Origin: Diphasiastrum complanatum
Taxonomy: Eukaryota; Streptophyta; Lycopodiopsida; Lycopodiales; Lycopodiaceae
NCBI GenBank assembly: GCA_029204225.1
Contig: CM055096.1
Span: 29,504,995 to 29,568,994, forward strand
Length of the DNA: 64,000 nucleotides
Reading direction: 5' to 3'
Below, piece after piece: positions 45,605 through 56,709 of the stretch; within the stretch, counting starts at the first letter, position 1; the number at the start of each line of letters is the position of its first letter. The position numbers were made by a program, and so were the translations under genes. The notes beneath the pieces were generated by a model. That model was not told where the DNA came from and did not search any database. It saw only the letters and a list, made by a program, of their open reading frames with translations.

Positions 45605-46440
45605 CATATGTGCAAGCGGTTACTCGCCATAAGGATAAGGGGAAGGCGATAATCCGAGAGGGAGTTGTGGAAGAAGTTGGGCCAAGCATGAGTCGGGGAC
45701 GCCTAATGCTGATATCAGTCAGATGGCAAAAATTAGTTAGGAAGTATTACATCAATTGCACCAGACACAAGGGCCAAATTCTTCGCGGGAAATGGTGGAT
45801 ATAGTAGCTGATCAAATTGATGAATTTGTTCATAACTATAAGTTATAGGTCACGGTGGGTCAGTTGATGCAAATTGCACCCTACCTAGCAGAGTTTATAC
45901 GGTCTAAGTTGTCGGGGGTGAAAATAGAGGACGGAGTCCCTGCTATGCGAGTTAATGCGAATGTTCAATCAACGGAGCAAGACATCATTCCTACACTAGA
46001 AATTGAGATTCAGGAGTTGCGTATAAAAGGAGTTCATATTGATGGAGCTGTTGGAGTGAATATTATTTTAGAAGCAACATATAGCAAATTGAAAAATGTT
46101 ACATTACATTAAAGTCATTTGGTCATACAAATGGCTAATCACACGCAGATTCTTCGGTTGGATAAATCCGGAAGATTCTTGTATATATCAAGGGATTGAA
46201 ATTCCTTTTGAATTTTGTCGTTATGAGATTACTCACAGGCGCAGATGTATGTCCGGTCTTGTTGGGTAGACCTTGGGTGTGAGCTGCTAAAGCAGTGCAC
46301 GATTGGGCAACTAGTATCGTGACAATCCCCGTAGAAGGAAAAAAGATCCAAATATAGACATATCAGGATAGGCTGGAGTTCGCAATCCGACCGGTTGGGG
46401 TTGAGATAGTTGAGGAATTATTGTTTCAACTGGCGACATA
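45605..46440 (+). pseudogene. Gypsy-1 gag end and protease
   Basis: Resumes the split gag (VQAVTRHKDKGKAIIREGVV). After stops it reads EIEIQELRIKGVHIDGAVGV then NIILEATYSKL, the retropepsin block where Asp-Ser/Gly-Gly-Ala is expected. Further protease-domain similarity (IQGIEIPFEFCRYE) follows up to about 46440. Stops and frame changes break it in at least four places. Confidence 0.75.
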
Positions 46441-46444
46441 AGAT

Positions 46445-47490
46445 TTGGAAGAGGATTTGCAGCTGACAAGTTTATTTCTGGATTGTATTCTGGTGGGAGA
46501 GGTGCATTTGTCTAGTGTGATCAATTTGTTTGCAGTTGACATGGTCACACCTACCACATCCAAGGGAGACTCGGTGGGGAGTCCAGCGGAAGGAAATGAT
46601 TCACAAAGTAAAGGATTCAAGAAATTTTTAGAAGTGATCAAGGAATCGCGGACCTTAAAAGAGGAGCCAACAAGGTTGCATCCAACTCAAATTGCTAGAG
46701 GGAAGCTTATAAAGATTAATGTAGGGACGGAAGAAGATCCCAAATCTGTATCTATGGATGTAGATCATACGCCAGAATTTATTGCGAAAACAAGAGAGCT
46801 ATTTAAGAAATATAAAGCGATTTTTGCGTGGTCGTATGATGAATTACGAGGGGTGCCAAAGGAGGTATATGAGCATGTCATTGATGTCACTATCGATGCC
46901 AAACCAATTCAACAACAACGATATAGAATGAACCCGAAACACACAGATCATGTTGGGCGAAAATCAAAAAATTGGTCAAGGTGGGTTTTATATATGCCAT
47001 TGATTATACACCTTGGCTGAGTCCTATAGTGATCGTATCTAAGAAGAATGGTAATTTGCGGGTGTGTGTGGACTACCGCAAATTAAATTCGTTCACTATT
47101 AAGGATCATTTTCCGCCTCCGTTAATGGAACAGATTCTGGATGAGGTCGCTAGACATGAGTTATATAGCTTTTTGGACGGGTTTAGTGGTTACAACCAAA
47201 TTTAGATTGTGGAAAAGGATAGGGAGAAAACTGCATTTATTACGGAATGGGGAGCATACGCAAACAAGGTAATGTTGTTTGGGTTAAAAATTCACTGGCC
47301 GCTTTCCAAAAAATCATGTCTAAGGCTTATTATGATTATCTGGACCGATTTATGAAAAAATTTCCTTGATGATTTTTGTTTGTATGGAGACGCTAATGAT
47401 CACCTAAATTATTTGGAGAAGTGTTTCCAACGAAGTTATGAATATGGCATTAGCCTTAACCCAGATAAACGTACTTTTTGTGTGTGAAGT
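46445..47490 (+). pseudogene. Gypsy-1 reverse transcriptase
   Basis: Plus-strand frame EEPTRLHPTQIARGKLIKIN, then FAWSYDELRGVPKEVYEHVI and RYRMNPKH. After a frameshift it continues IDYTPWLSPIVIVSKKNGNL and RVCVDYRKLNSFTIKDHFPP, LDGFSGYNQI. These are RT blocks in order. The catalytic box is FLDDFCLYG at about 47360. A TAG at 47203-47205 replaces the expected Gln in YNQIQI. At least three lesions make the domain non-functional. Confidence 0.93.
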
Positions 47491-47493
47491 GGA

Positions 47494-48315
47494 GTGTTGC
47501 TGGGACAAATTATTTCCAAAGAAGGGTTATCTATTGATCCAGCAAAAATTGAAGCTATAAAGAATATGTGGTTCCCAAAGTCAGCAAAAGAAATGCAAAC
47601 ATTCTTAGGAATGACAAAGTATTATCGAAGATACATATATGCCTATTATGATAGGACCCATGTTCTATATGAAGTCCTTAAAAAAGACACAATATACAAA
47701 GTTACTATTAGACACTATAAGGCATTTAAGGATCTGGTGGATGCGTTAGTCAATGCACCTATACTTCGGCCACCAAATTGGAGCAAACTGTTCCATGTGC
47801 ATTGTGATCCTTCTCAGGTAGCTGTTGGGTGTGTGTTAGCACAACTGGGTGAGGAGAAAGGTTATGGCCATCCGGTCTATTATGCGAGCAAGCAACTAAC
47901 ACCAGCGGAGAAAAACTACTCCACAACGGAGCGAGAGACATTGAGGTTGATTTTTGCTCTTTGTAAATTCAGGCACTTCTTGTTGGATAACAAATTCATT
48001 GCCTACATGGATCATCAACCGTTACTCTATCTTATACATAAACCTGCAATAGCGGGAAAAATTGCGCGTTGGATGATCTTATTCCATGAATTTGAGTTTG
48101 AAGTGTGGATTAGACCTAGAAGAGTGCACACGGTTGTGGATCAGTTATCACGTATTGAGACGGGCAATGAGGAGGAAGGCATTGATGAAATGCCAAATGC
48201 TCAGCTTTTTAGTTCGGAGTTGCGAGTGCATATATTCCAAGTCATTGAGGGTCAACTATACAGACGTGGCCATGACCAAGTGTTGCGACGATGCGTTCAA
48301 TCAAAAGATGTGTAG
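47494..48315 (+). pseudogene. Gypsy-1 RNase H and linker (274-codon open stretch)
   Basis: Open frame: LLGQIISKEGLSIDPAKIEA, FLGMTKYYRRYI, then RNase H: LFHVHCDPSQVAVGCVLAQL, YYASKQLTPAEKNYSTTERE, MDHQPLLYL. The catalytic Asp and Glu positions are kept (HCDPS, TERE, MDHQP). It is the best preserved part of Gypsy-1. Confidence 0.94.
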
Positions 48316-48600
48316 ACTATCATTGATGAAGCACATTCAGAAACTTTACAACCGAAATCATCGTACAGAAGATTCTACAAGTAGGCTTTTGGTGGCCAAG
48401 GCTTTAGAACAACACTATGGCATTCTGTCATAGTTGTGATGCCCGTCAGCGGCAAGGGCGACCCATGCCAACGATGGTTTACCCGTTAGTTCCCTTGCAA
48501 ACAATAGAGCCATCTCAGAGGTGGGGATTGGATTTTATTGAGAAAATATCAACCCACAATATGCAAACGATCATAAATACATTGTCATCACAACTGATTA
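48316..48600 (+). pseudogene. Gypsy-1 integrase N-terminal part
   Basis: After a stop, the frame gives IIDEAHSET and later MAFCHSCDARQRQGRPMPTM then EPSQRWGLDFIEKI, the HHCC zinc-binding domain and start of the catalytic core with its first Asp (GLDFI). The zinc-binding stretch is partly out of frame. It is cut at 48600 by the Copia element; the rest is at 54124. Confidence 0.85.
48596..48600 (+). repeat. Target-site duplication, left
   Basis: GATTA, identical to 54119-54123 on the other side of the Copia element. Confidence 0.92.
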
Positions 48601-48852
48601 TGTCAATAATCACATATGCAACATCAAGCATTCACCATAAGCAATCACCAAAGAAGTCGGAAGAAGAACACACACTATCAATCTATCACACTGCAACATA
48701 CTGAATGTAAAATGTACATATAAACCCTGAACCCTGATAGAGAGGGAGAAAGACTACTAGACTAGCCAATGACTAGTTACAGCTAGTAATAAAGTACATC
48801 GTAAACAGTAACTAAGAAGTGTAACAATGAAGTTTATCATTGATTTCTAACA
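48601..48852 (-). repeat. Copia-3 3' LTR
   Basis: 252 bp, TG...CA ends, preceded on the minus strand by the purine run GAGGGAGAG (48853-48862). Confidence 0.95.
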
Positions 48853-48859
48853 CTCTCCC

Positions 48860-49760
48860 TCAATGATAAAATTACATTCTTCTATTCCTAGTAGAGTACG
48901 AAGCTTTTCAAATTTACATCTACCTAATGACTTAGTAAAAATATCTGCCACTTGATCTTCAGATTTACAGAAAACAAGATCAATGGCTCCATCAAGAATT
49001 TTCTCTCAAACAAAATGATAATGTATTTCGATGTGCTTGGTTCGAGCATGTAAAATTGAATTTTTGGCAAGGTGAATGCAGCTTTGATTGTCACAAGATA
49101 TAGTAGTTGCATCCACCTGTGGTTGACCTAAATCCACAAGCAATCTTCGTAACCCTACCACTTCTTGTGCAACATTGCTGACTGCTCAATATTCAGCTTC
49201 CGTCGAGGATAAGGCTATTGTAGGTTGCTTTTTGCTGCTCCATGAAACTGCAGCTATACCATAACTGAATGTATGACCATTGGTAGATCTTCTGTCATCA
49301 ATATTACCTGCCCAATCAGCATCTGTATATCCTATCAATATTGGCACTTCAGGCTGATCATACTTCAAACCAAAATTCAATGTCCCTCAAATGTATCTGA
49401 GAATACGTTTAGCAGACTTCTAGTGTGTTTGACTAGGATCTTGCATAAATTGACTAACAACACCAACAACATAAGAAATATCAGGTCGTGTGTGTGTCAA
49501 ATAAATCAAACTACCCACCAGCTGTCTATACAAATAAGCATCCACTTTCTCAGATTCATCATGTGCAGTAAGCTTCGTGTTGACATCCATAGGTGTACTC
49601 AAAGGCTTACAATCCTGCATATTGAACTTATAAAGCAAATCTTGTGCATATTTGCTTTGTGTAAGAAAGACCACATTTTTCTTTTGCCATACTTCAATGC
49701 CAAGACAATAGTGCATCAATCCTAGATCGTTCATGTCAAAAGCATTGGAAAGCTCTGATT
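48860..49760 (-). pseudogene. Copia-3 RNase H region
   Basis: Minus strand: MNDLGLMHYCLGIEVWQKKN, SKYAQDLLYKFNM, YRQLVGSLIYLTHTRPDISY, then LIGYTDADWAGNIDDRRSTN and SWSSKKQPTIALSSTEAEY, CDNQSCIHLAKN, HARTKHIEIHYHFV, VADIFTKSLGRCKFEKLR. RNase H catalytic residues (DADWAG, STEAEY, CDNQS) are retained, but stops at about 49188, 49390, 49420 and 49010 break the frame. Confidence 0.95.
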
Positions 49761-49772
49761 TGATTTCATCAA

Positions 49773-50465
49773 TTAAGCTCTCATTACTTCCTGTAAAATC
49801 AAATCATCCACGTACAACACAATGAGCACTATATCTGAATCTTGCCTTAGAATGTAAAGATTAGGATCAGCATCACTCTTTACCATTCCCCTTCGCTTAA
49901 AGTGTTCATCAACGCAAGAGTACCACGCCCGTGGTGCTTGCTTCAATCCATAAATAGCTTTGTTGAGCTTACAAACAAGGTGCTCTCTCCCTGGTTCAAT
50001 AAATCCTTGAGGTTGTACTAAGTACACCTCTTCATCCAGCACTCCATTAAGAAAAGTAGATTTAACATCCATTTGCTGGATCTTCCAACCATAGAAAGCA
50101 GAAATAGCAATGACAGAACGTATAGTTACCATCTTAGCTACGGGTGCGAAGGTTTCCTCAAAATCAATACCTTCATGCTGCTCAAATCCTCTCGCAACCA
50201 ACCGTGCTTTGTATTTGTTGAGTTGCCCATCAGCTCCATACTTGATCTTGTATATCCATTTGCAAGTGATAGGTGTCTTACCATCAAGTAGCTCAACCAA
50301 GTTCCAAGTCCTATTTTTTGATATAGCTTCCATTTCTGTTTCCATAGCTTCACGCCACTCCTCGTGCTCCTTTGCTTTATCAAAAGTTTTTGGTTCTTGA
50401 GCCTTGAGCACAGAACCCATTAGGACTAGATTCATCTCTAATCTTGTAGGAGGTTTTCGATTTCT
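49773..50465 (-). pseudogene. Copia-3 reverse transcriptase
   Basis: Minus strand, open from 50435 to 49773: AKEHEEWREAMETEMEAISK, NRTWNLVELL, CKWIYKIKYGADGQLNKYKA, LVARGFEQHEGIDFEETFAP, LNKAIYGLKQAPRAWY, and the catalytic VLYVDDLIL. All RT_2 blocks are present in one frame. Only the flanks are broken, so this domain is the best preserved part of Copia-3. Confidence 0.96.
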
Positions 50466-50483
50466 ACTTGATCTAAGCTCTCC

Positions 50484-51365
50484 CTACTCACTAGATTCGG
50501 GAGTATCTCCCTTCTTTGCACCATCTATGACTGATAAGTACCATTTAGGTACTCTCTTGGGAATTTCAGCATCAGGCTTGCCTTTGTCCAAAGGATTATT
50601 TATATCAAAATCCACTTCCTTCTTGACCTGTACTTTCACTCCCTCATCAAAAGGTTCAGTGATTACTTCAGATTGTTCACCTCGGCCCATCTCGTCAAAT
50701 GTAGCATCCCTAGAAATTACAAGCTTCCGTGCATTTGTGTCATACATCCTGTATGCCTTGGCCTTCTCATCATATCCAAGGAAAATACACTTGATAGCTT
50801 TTGCATCCAATTTTCTTCATTTCTCATCAGGAATATGAGCATAAGCATCACAACCAAATACTCTCAAATGAGAAATATTAGGTTTCTTTCCAGTAACAAC
50901 TTCATGAGGTGTCTTACCTTCCACGGATTTTGTAGGACACCAATTCAGGATGTGCGTAGCTGTGCTACAAGCTTTTGCCCAAAAGGTGTTTGGCATACCC
51001 TTGCTTTTGGTCATCGCCCTGGCCATCTCAACAATAGATCTGTTCTTTCGTTCTGCAACTCCACTTTGCTGTGGTGAATAAGGTGTTGTAGTCTGCCTCT
51101 TGATCCCTTGATCTTTGCAGAAATCAATAAATTCTGTCGAAAAATACTCACCACATCCATTAGATCTCAAAGTTTTGATGCAACATCCTGTTTGCTTTTC
51201 AACTAATGCCTTGAATTCCCTGAACTTAGCAAAAGCATCTGATTTCTTGCTTATGAAATAAATCCAAATGCATATGAATGCTATAATCATCAATGAAGGT
51301 GATAAAGTAATAGTAGCCACTAAGAGATCTAGTCTGCATAGGTCCACAGAGATCATTGTGGACAA
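50484..51365 (-). pseudogene. Copia-3 integrase
   Basis: Minus strand: TGCCIKTLRSNGCGEYFSTE then GIKRQTTTPYSPQQSGVAER, the D,D-35-E core. The family has LRSDNGGEY, so the second catalytic Asp is altered here (SNG). The Glu in GVAER is kept. Further on, AIKCIFLGYDEKAKAYRMYD gives the Copia-specific C-terminal extension. A frameshift near 51260 separates it from the zinc-binding half and a stop lies near 50815. Confidence 0.93.
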
Positions 51366-53000
51366 GATCTAGGATGCCACTGGCTCTCCTTGCTCCACTT
51401 TTGGGAAACCTCTCTCTGTGTTTTTTTCCCAAAATGCAACCTTCACAAATTTTTCCTTCAAAAGAAATATTAGGCAATCCTATAACTAGATTACCTCTTT
51501 TGAGAATCTGTAAACTTTGAGCACTAATATGACCGAATCGTTGATGCCAAAGATCACTTCGACTATCAACCGTGCTTACCATAGCTTGAGCAAAAGATCT
51601 CACATTCAATTTGTAGAGTCGATTCCCGTTGACTCTGGCTCCTATAGCAATCACTTTGTAGTAATTCTTGATGTCTTTGACAGGACATTTGTCACTGTCA
51701 AACTCAACCTTGCATTGTTGATCAATCATCGTCCCAATGGATAGTAGATTGTTAGCTAAGCCAGGTACATATTGCACATTGCTTATCCGCTTTATCTTCC
51801 CGTTGGCTAACTTCACTGGTACCACTCCAATTCCTTTAACAGATAGCAATTTGCCTTCGGCTTGTCCAACTTCATCACCATTGTGAGCTTCCTTGAGTTC
51901 TGAAAACCACTTTTTCCTTGAAGTCATGTGCTTGGATGCACCACTATCAATGTACCAGGTATCCTTGGCTTCATCACTTGTCATTAATGTTGTAATGAAC
52001 AAGTTTAAACTCTTATCTGTATCATCTTCATATTGATCATCATAGTATTGATGTTGATCAGCATAATTGTCTTCATAATAATCATCATCAAATTGATGTT
52101 GATCAGCATAATTGCCCGCTTGCCATTTGTCTTTTCTTTGTTCTATCTCCTTCTGTTTCTTGAAGCATTCACGCTCCCGAAGGCTAGGTTTGTTGCAATA
52201 CCTACAATTTCCAGGTTTATTTTGCTTGGAATAGCCACGTCCTTGATCTCGACCTTGATTCCAATTGCCTCGATTTGGGCCATCATTGGATTGTTCTTGA
52301 AATTGTTGGAACGATCTATGATATGAGTTTCCACCTCTTGATTGGTGTCTTCCACGACCAAATTTGCCAACACGTCCTCTCACTGCAAGAGCTTGATCAA
52401 ATCCCCTGTTGCGATGACTCAAGTTCTCTTGACGTTGTTCTTCCTGCAAAAGCAATCCACCTAGCTCTTCATAGGTTGGAATATTTTCCCGTGTGGCTAC
52501 ACTTGTCACAAACATTTGATGTGGCTCACTCAAACTATTCAATGTCAACTGCACGATCTCACGATCCTGTACTTGCTCTCCAACTGCTGCTAATTGGTCA
52601 CGAATCTCTTTGATCTTCGGTAGGTGATCAGCAATAGTTGCGCCATCATCCATTCGCAATGTGTGCAGCTTCGTCTTCAGGAATAGCACTCGAGATGTGT
52701 TTGTGGTCTCAAACAATGCCTTCAACGTATCCCATGCTTCTTTTGGTCCTTCTGAATCCGAAATGTAGGGAATAATTGCATCTCTAACTGATAAGTTGAT
52801 GACATTTTGTGCTTTCTGTTTTCTCCTGTCAAATGTCCGCTGATCTTCTTCAATCACTAGCCTTGTCTCTTCACCTGTCACGGTCTCCCATAGCTCCTTT
52901 TCCATCAAATTTTTTTCAATTTGAATTTCCAAACTGCATAGTTGTCGGCTCCTTCCAATTTGCTTGACTCATTGAGGACACTCTCGCTTAGAGTTCCCAT
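51226..53000 (-). pseudogene. Copia-3 gag, protease and integrase zinc domain
   Basis: The probable ATG is at 53000 (Met-Gly-Thr-Leu-Ser), continuing SSKLEGADNYAVWKFKLK. A one-base deletion in an A run near 52910 shifts the frame, which then stays open for 560 codons: gag, a Gly/Arg/Gln-rich nucleocapsid, and a knuckle reading CRYCNKPSLREREC, where the His of CX2CX4HX4C is lost. Protease follows as WYIDSGASKHMT (intact DSGA). Integrase HHCC motif: LWHQRFGHISAQSL and CEGCILGKKH; core start HNDLCGPMQT and FIDDYS. Confidence 0.95.
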
Positions 53001-53846
53001 TACCGAACAGATGAGTCTAGATCAAGTAATTTATCACACCACAAAAATGTATATTTTTCTAGTTATACACCTGATATCGGAATGGAGCGCGGAAGTACGG
53101 CTGCTCAGGATCATACTTAGCTTGTGCGCGTGGATCCGATTTCGGAGCATGCGATATCGGACTGGAGCGCGGATGTACAACTACTCAAAATTTTCTTTAG
53201 CTCGTGCACTTGGATCCGATATCGGTACGGACAATATCGGACTGGAGCGCAGATGTACGACTGCTCGGGTTTCTCTTCAGCTAGCACGCTTGGATCCGAT
53301 ATTGGTACGGATATAAAAAAGAGAGAATATAGAAACTTTCAGAGGGAATATTCTAGATTCTCTACTTCGACGCAGTGGCTACGCTGCCTCCTCTTTGCTT
53401 AGATTTCGAAACGAGTGATCGTTCAAACAGACATATATCAGTAATGTGAAAGGTATGAAGCCTCAAAGCTCTAAATGGCAGTACTAGACACTGTCTGGTG
53501 TGATTTGCAGTACCCCAAACAAACAAATGAGAGATTTCTTGGCACAACTCTCTGACAAATGACACTTCTCACAAAGACTAAAAAAAAATTGTAAAACTTT
53601 TCCTACTCAACAGATTTTCAATCTGTTTGATGCTGCCCTGGCCTTTCCGATGCCTCCGAAACTGTGTCTTCATTCCCCACTAATAACTGTGAGCTCAAAA
53701 ACCTGCAAAATACATCAAGAAGAATTTCTTCCAGCCGTTTTTTTTTTTGTCTCTCCAAGCTTACACCTCCTGTGAAGGACTTTCTCACTTCGTTGCGGAG
53801 CCTGTGACAAGCTGTATCCATTGATCAGGCACGTAGGACTATCATA
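53001..53846 (-). other. Copia-3 leader
   Basis: Untranslated leader between primer site and gag. It contains a ~60-bp direct repeat (three copies, about 53070-53310) of the form 'gatatcggactggagcgc' followed by 'tgcacttggatccgat'. Confidence 0.75.
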
Positions 53847-53858
53847 GCTCTGATACCA
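53847..53858 (-). promoter_or_regulatory. Copia-3 primer-binding site
   Basis: Minus strand TGGTATCAGAGC, complementary to the initiator tRNA-Met 3' end, directly next to the 5' LTR. Confidence 0.95.
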
Positions 53859-54118
53859 TGTCAATAATCAGATATACAACATCAAGCATTCACCATAAGC
53901 AATCACCAAAGAAGCCGGAAGAAGAACATGCATTATCAATCTATCACACTGCAACATACTGAATGTAAAATGTACATATAAACCCTGAACCCTGATAGAG
54001 AGGAGAACCTAGGAGTAGACTACTAGACTAGCCAACGACTAGTTACAACTAGTAATAAAGTACATCATAAACAATAACTAAGAAATGTAACAATGAAGTT
54101 TATCATTGATTTCTAACA
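53859..54118 (-). repeat. Copia-3 5' LTR
   Basis: 260 bp, TG...CA ends, about 95 % identical to the 3' LTR by eye. An 8-base length difference lies in the 'gatagagagg' region. Confidence 0.95.
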
Positions 54119-54900
54119 GATTATGTAACGAAGTGGGCGGAAGCGAAGACATTGCGGGATAATACCACAAAGTCCACCGCCAAGTTTATATTTAATAATA
54201 TTCTCACAAAATTCGGGTGCCCTCTGGAGATTGTATCTGATAGATGACCGCATTTTGTGAATGATGCATTGAAAGAGATGATGTAGCAATTTCGGATTAT
54301 TCACAAATGTCTACTCCATACTATCCATGAGGTAATGGCCAAGTTGAAGCCACCAACAAAACCCTTAAGGATATACTAGCGAAGCAGGTATTGGAAAAGG
54401 GGGGATCGTGGCATGACTTTTTGCAGCCGTCGTTATGGGCTTATCGGATAGCATATAAGGTTTCTACCTGCTATATGCCGTTCTAGTTAGTTTATGGGGC
54501 AGATGCTATCATGTTGTATGAATAAATCCTGCCAACCCTATGCATTCAAACCACATATAATCTAGGCATGACGAAGCTTTGTGTGAGTGGGTGCTTGCGT
54601 TGGAAAAGTTGGAGGAGCATAAGGGATATGGCTACTAGTAGAATTGGGTGATTAAACAACACTAGTCCCGCTAGTTTAACAAACATATTCATGATCAAAA
54701 ATTAAATAAAGGAAATTTGGTATTGTATTATCCCGGGAGTATAACAAACACTCTGAAATCCAAGGATCAACATTGGGAGGGACCATACCGAATTTTGGAT
54801 ATATTTGGTAACAATGTACAAATTTCTTGGCAGAACCTACTGGGGGTACCATTTGTTGTAAATAACAATAGGGTGAAGGCTTATTAACCATAGGAAGGAA
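54119..54900 (+). pseudogene. Gypsy-1 integrase core and C-terminal domain
   Basis: Resumes after the Copia-3 target duplication: DYVTKWAEAKTLRDNTTKST, then FGCPLEIVSDR, a TGA, PHFVND, and ALKEMM, TAG, QFRIIHK. After a frame change: GNGQVEATNKTLKDILAKQV, including the catalytic Glu. Later KGNLVLYYPGSITNTLKSKD, HWEGPYRILDIFGNNVQI. This is the C-terminal DNA-binding region; no chromodomain is visible. Several stops interrupt it. Confidence 0.93.
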
Positions 54901-55204
54901 AGGGTGATACTAATAGAGGGATGATATATTCTTTGTTTGATATTATAAGGGCAGGTATGACATTCAACCAACGTTAATTGGGAGAAGCCATGATGACAAG
55001 ATTGAGCAAAAATGTTGTACAATAATGCACCATGGAAGGGAAAACATGTATTGTCATCGCATCACAATAAATAAATAAAAAATCATTTGTTATCATTTTT
55101 GGGAGATCGTGATGTTTGATGGGAAAGATTCATATCCTAGGAAAGTGATGTTACATATCATTGGCAGCTACAAAATGATCGATACATTAAAAATTCATGA
55201 TGAT

Positions 55205-55645
55205 GAATTGGAATATATAAGTCTGACGCGGATACCTTCTGATTGTTAGAGTAGGTACTTGAATTACAAACAGGGAAGTTCGTATACTTATGAAAATATG
55301 GCTGACAAAGAGATCCAACAGAGGCCGCGACGAGACGAAGACAGGAGGATGTTGAAACAATCGAAGTTGAGCATGGGTTTCCGGTTGATTTCCAAGCATT
55401 ACTCCAGCAAAGCCAAGCACGAACAACCGAAATGGCAAGGCGATTGCCGAAAGGACAACAAGAGCACATACGGTAGCTGGAAAGACAACAGTTGGAAAGC
55501 CAACATCTGCAAAGACAACAGCTAGAATGACAACAGTGGGAAAGGTAGCAACTCAAAGAGCAGGAGGAACAAGCTTTTGAAATTTGGAATGCGGATTACC
55601 ACGGTTTTGGCATCGGTATATGGTGTTCGATTTGCAGATTGATAA
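55205..55645 (+). pseudogene. Gypsy-1 extra ORF, Gln-rich coiled coil
   Basis: Downstream of integrase one plus-strand frame encodes a coherent Gln/Glu-rich protein: RRRQEDVETIEVEHGFPVDF, QALLQQSQARTTEMARRLPK, GQQEHIR, a TAG, LERQQLESQHLQRQQLE, a TGA, QQWER, a TAG, QLKEQEEQAFEIWNADYHGF. The Leu spacing suggests a coiled coil. All three internal stops could come from CAG or CGA by single C-to-T changes. Such a third ORF between pol and the 3' LTR is known in Athila/Tat-type elements. Its role is unknown to me. Confidence 0.6.
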
Positions 55646-56700
55646 AATAATTGAAATCATAAGCAAGTAGATTAGAACAGAGCACTTGTTTGCATCCTTG
55701 AGCAGGATGTTTTGTAACAACTATACATCAATTTTGTATGCTTATCAACAATTATATCACACCGTAGTGTTCCAAATGTATGTATCATGGGTTGTGAATT
55801 TTCTTTCTACTACATAGTAAGGACTGTATTGTAAACATAGATTTAGGATACCAAGTAATGATAATGACATATAACTATAAGAGCGAAGTCATAGAATTGA
55901 TAACAATTAATAGAGGTGGGTTTTGTTTGCACTACGGGCATAGTATTGATTGTAATCATAACTAAGAAGGTTACCAATGGGTAGTTTGTTTTGTAGTCTA
56001 GAGGAAACATTACGAGGTACGTTATTGTGATTTTTATGATTCACAACCATGTTAGGTGGACTACTTCAGCAATGGAGTGCAAGTATTGTGGATTTTGGAT
56101 GGTTTCAATTTCGTTACGATGATTTGTGAGGGATTCATGTTGCGGTTTTTGGGATGAGCTAGATATTGTGGTTTTATGATCTATTTGTTACGGTTCCATG
56201 TTGCGGTTCGATTCTTACGGTCCTTGGAATATTTGTTTTGTGAGGGTGAAACGTGACATAGCATTTAAGGAGGTCATTGGGTCATAACCGGGATGTGTAC
56301 GATAGCCACAAGTTCGGCGGTGATTAATGACATTAAAGGTAACATTTATATAGTTCATGAGTACTAAGATTAATTTGACGGTACTTTAGTCGTTGCTACA
56401 TGTCTTCATTCAATAGGTGAGCGTGCTATATGCTGGCGGTTGGAAGATAACTAAGGCTTAAAAGGGTCATTTCTCTATTTCACGCTTACTTGCTAATCAA
56501 AACTTCTTGTATTACAAATTGCTAATGATTGTGTACAAGCATTCACAAACAACACAACGATGGCAGCGATTAGTAAGAATTCTAAGTTTATTAAACGAGC
56601 GGTGATCAGAAGTTTTGTAATTCAGGACTATCTAAGGGAGTTGAGGTTGGATCATCTCCAACAATTGGAAATACTCATATTTATAATGTATATTCTCAAG
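55646..56700. other. Probable Gypsy-1 3' UTR/LTR remnant
   Basis: No coding similarity. Position after the last Gypsy-1 ORF suggests 3' UTR and LTR, and a TATA-like TTTATATAG lies near 56347. No clear TG...CA ends were found. An open frame from ATG 56560 (101 codons) is unrecognised. Confidence 0.4.
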
Positions 56701-56709
56701 GCCAAATTA

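Larger units (their letters stand above)
48601..54118 (-). mobile_element. Copia-3, nearly complete Copia retrotransposon
   Basis: A 5518-bp element on the minus strand, inserted in the integrase of Gypsy-1. 3' LTR 48601-48852 and 5' LTR 53859-54118, both TGTCAATAATCA ... TTTCTAACA. A 5-bp target duplication GATTA flanks it. Primer site TGGTATCAGAGC and a polypurine tract GAGGGAGAG are in place. Domain order is gag, protease, integrase, RT, RNase H, so it is Ty1/Copia. By eye the LTRs differ at about 11 positions plus a small indel in ~250 bp, mostly transitions, so the insertion is not recent. The polyprotein has several stops and frameshifts, so it cannot move on its own. Confidence 0.97.
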
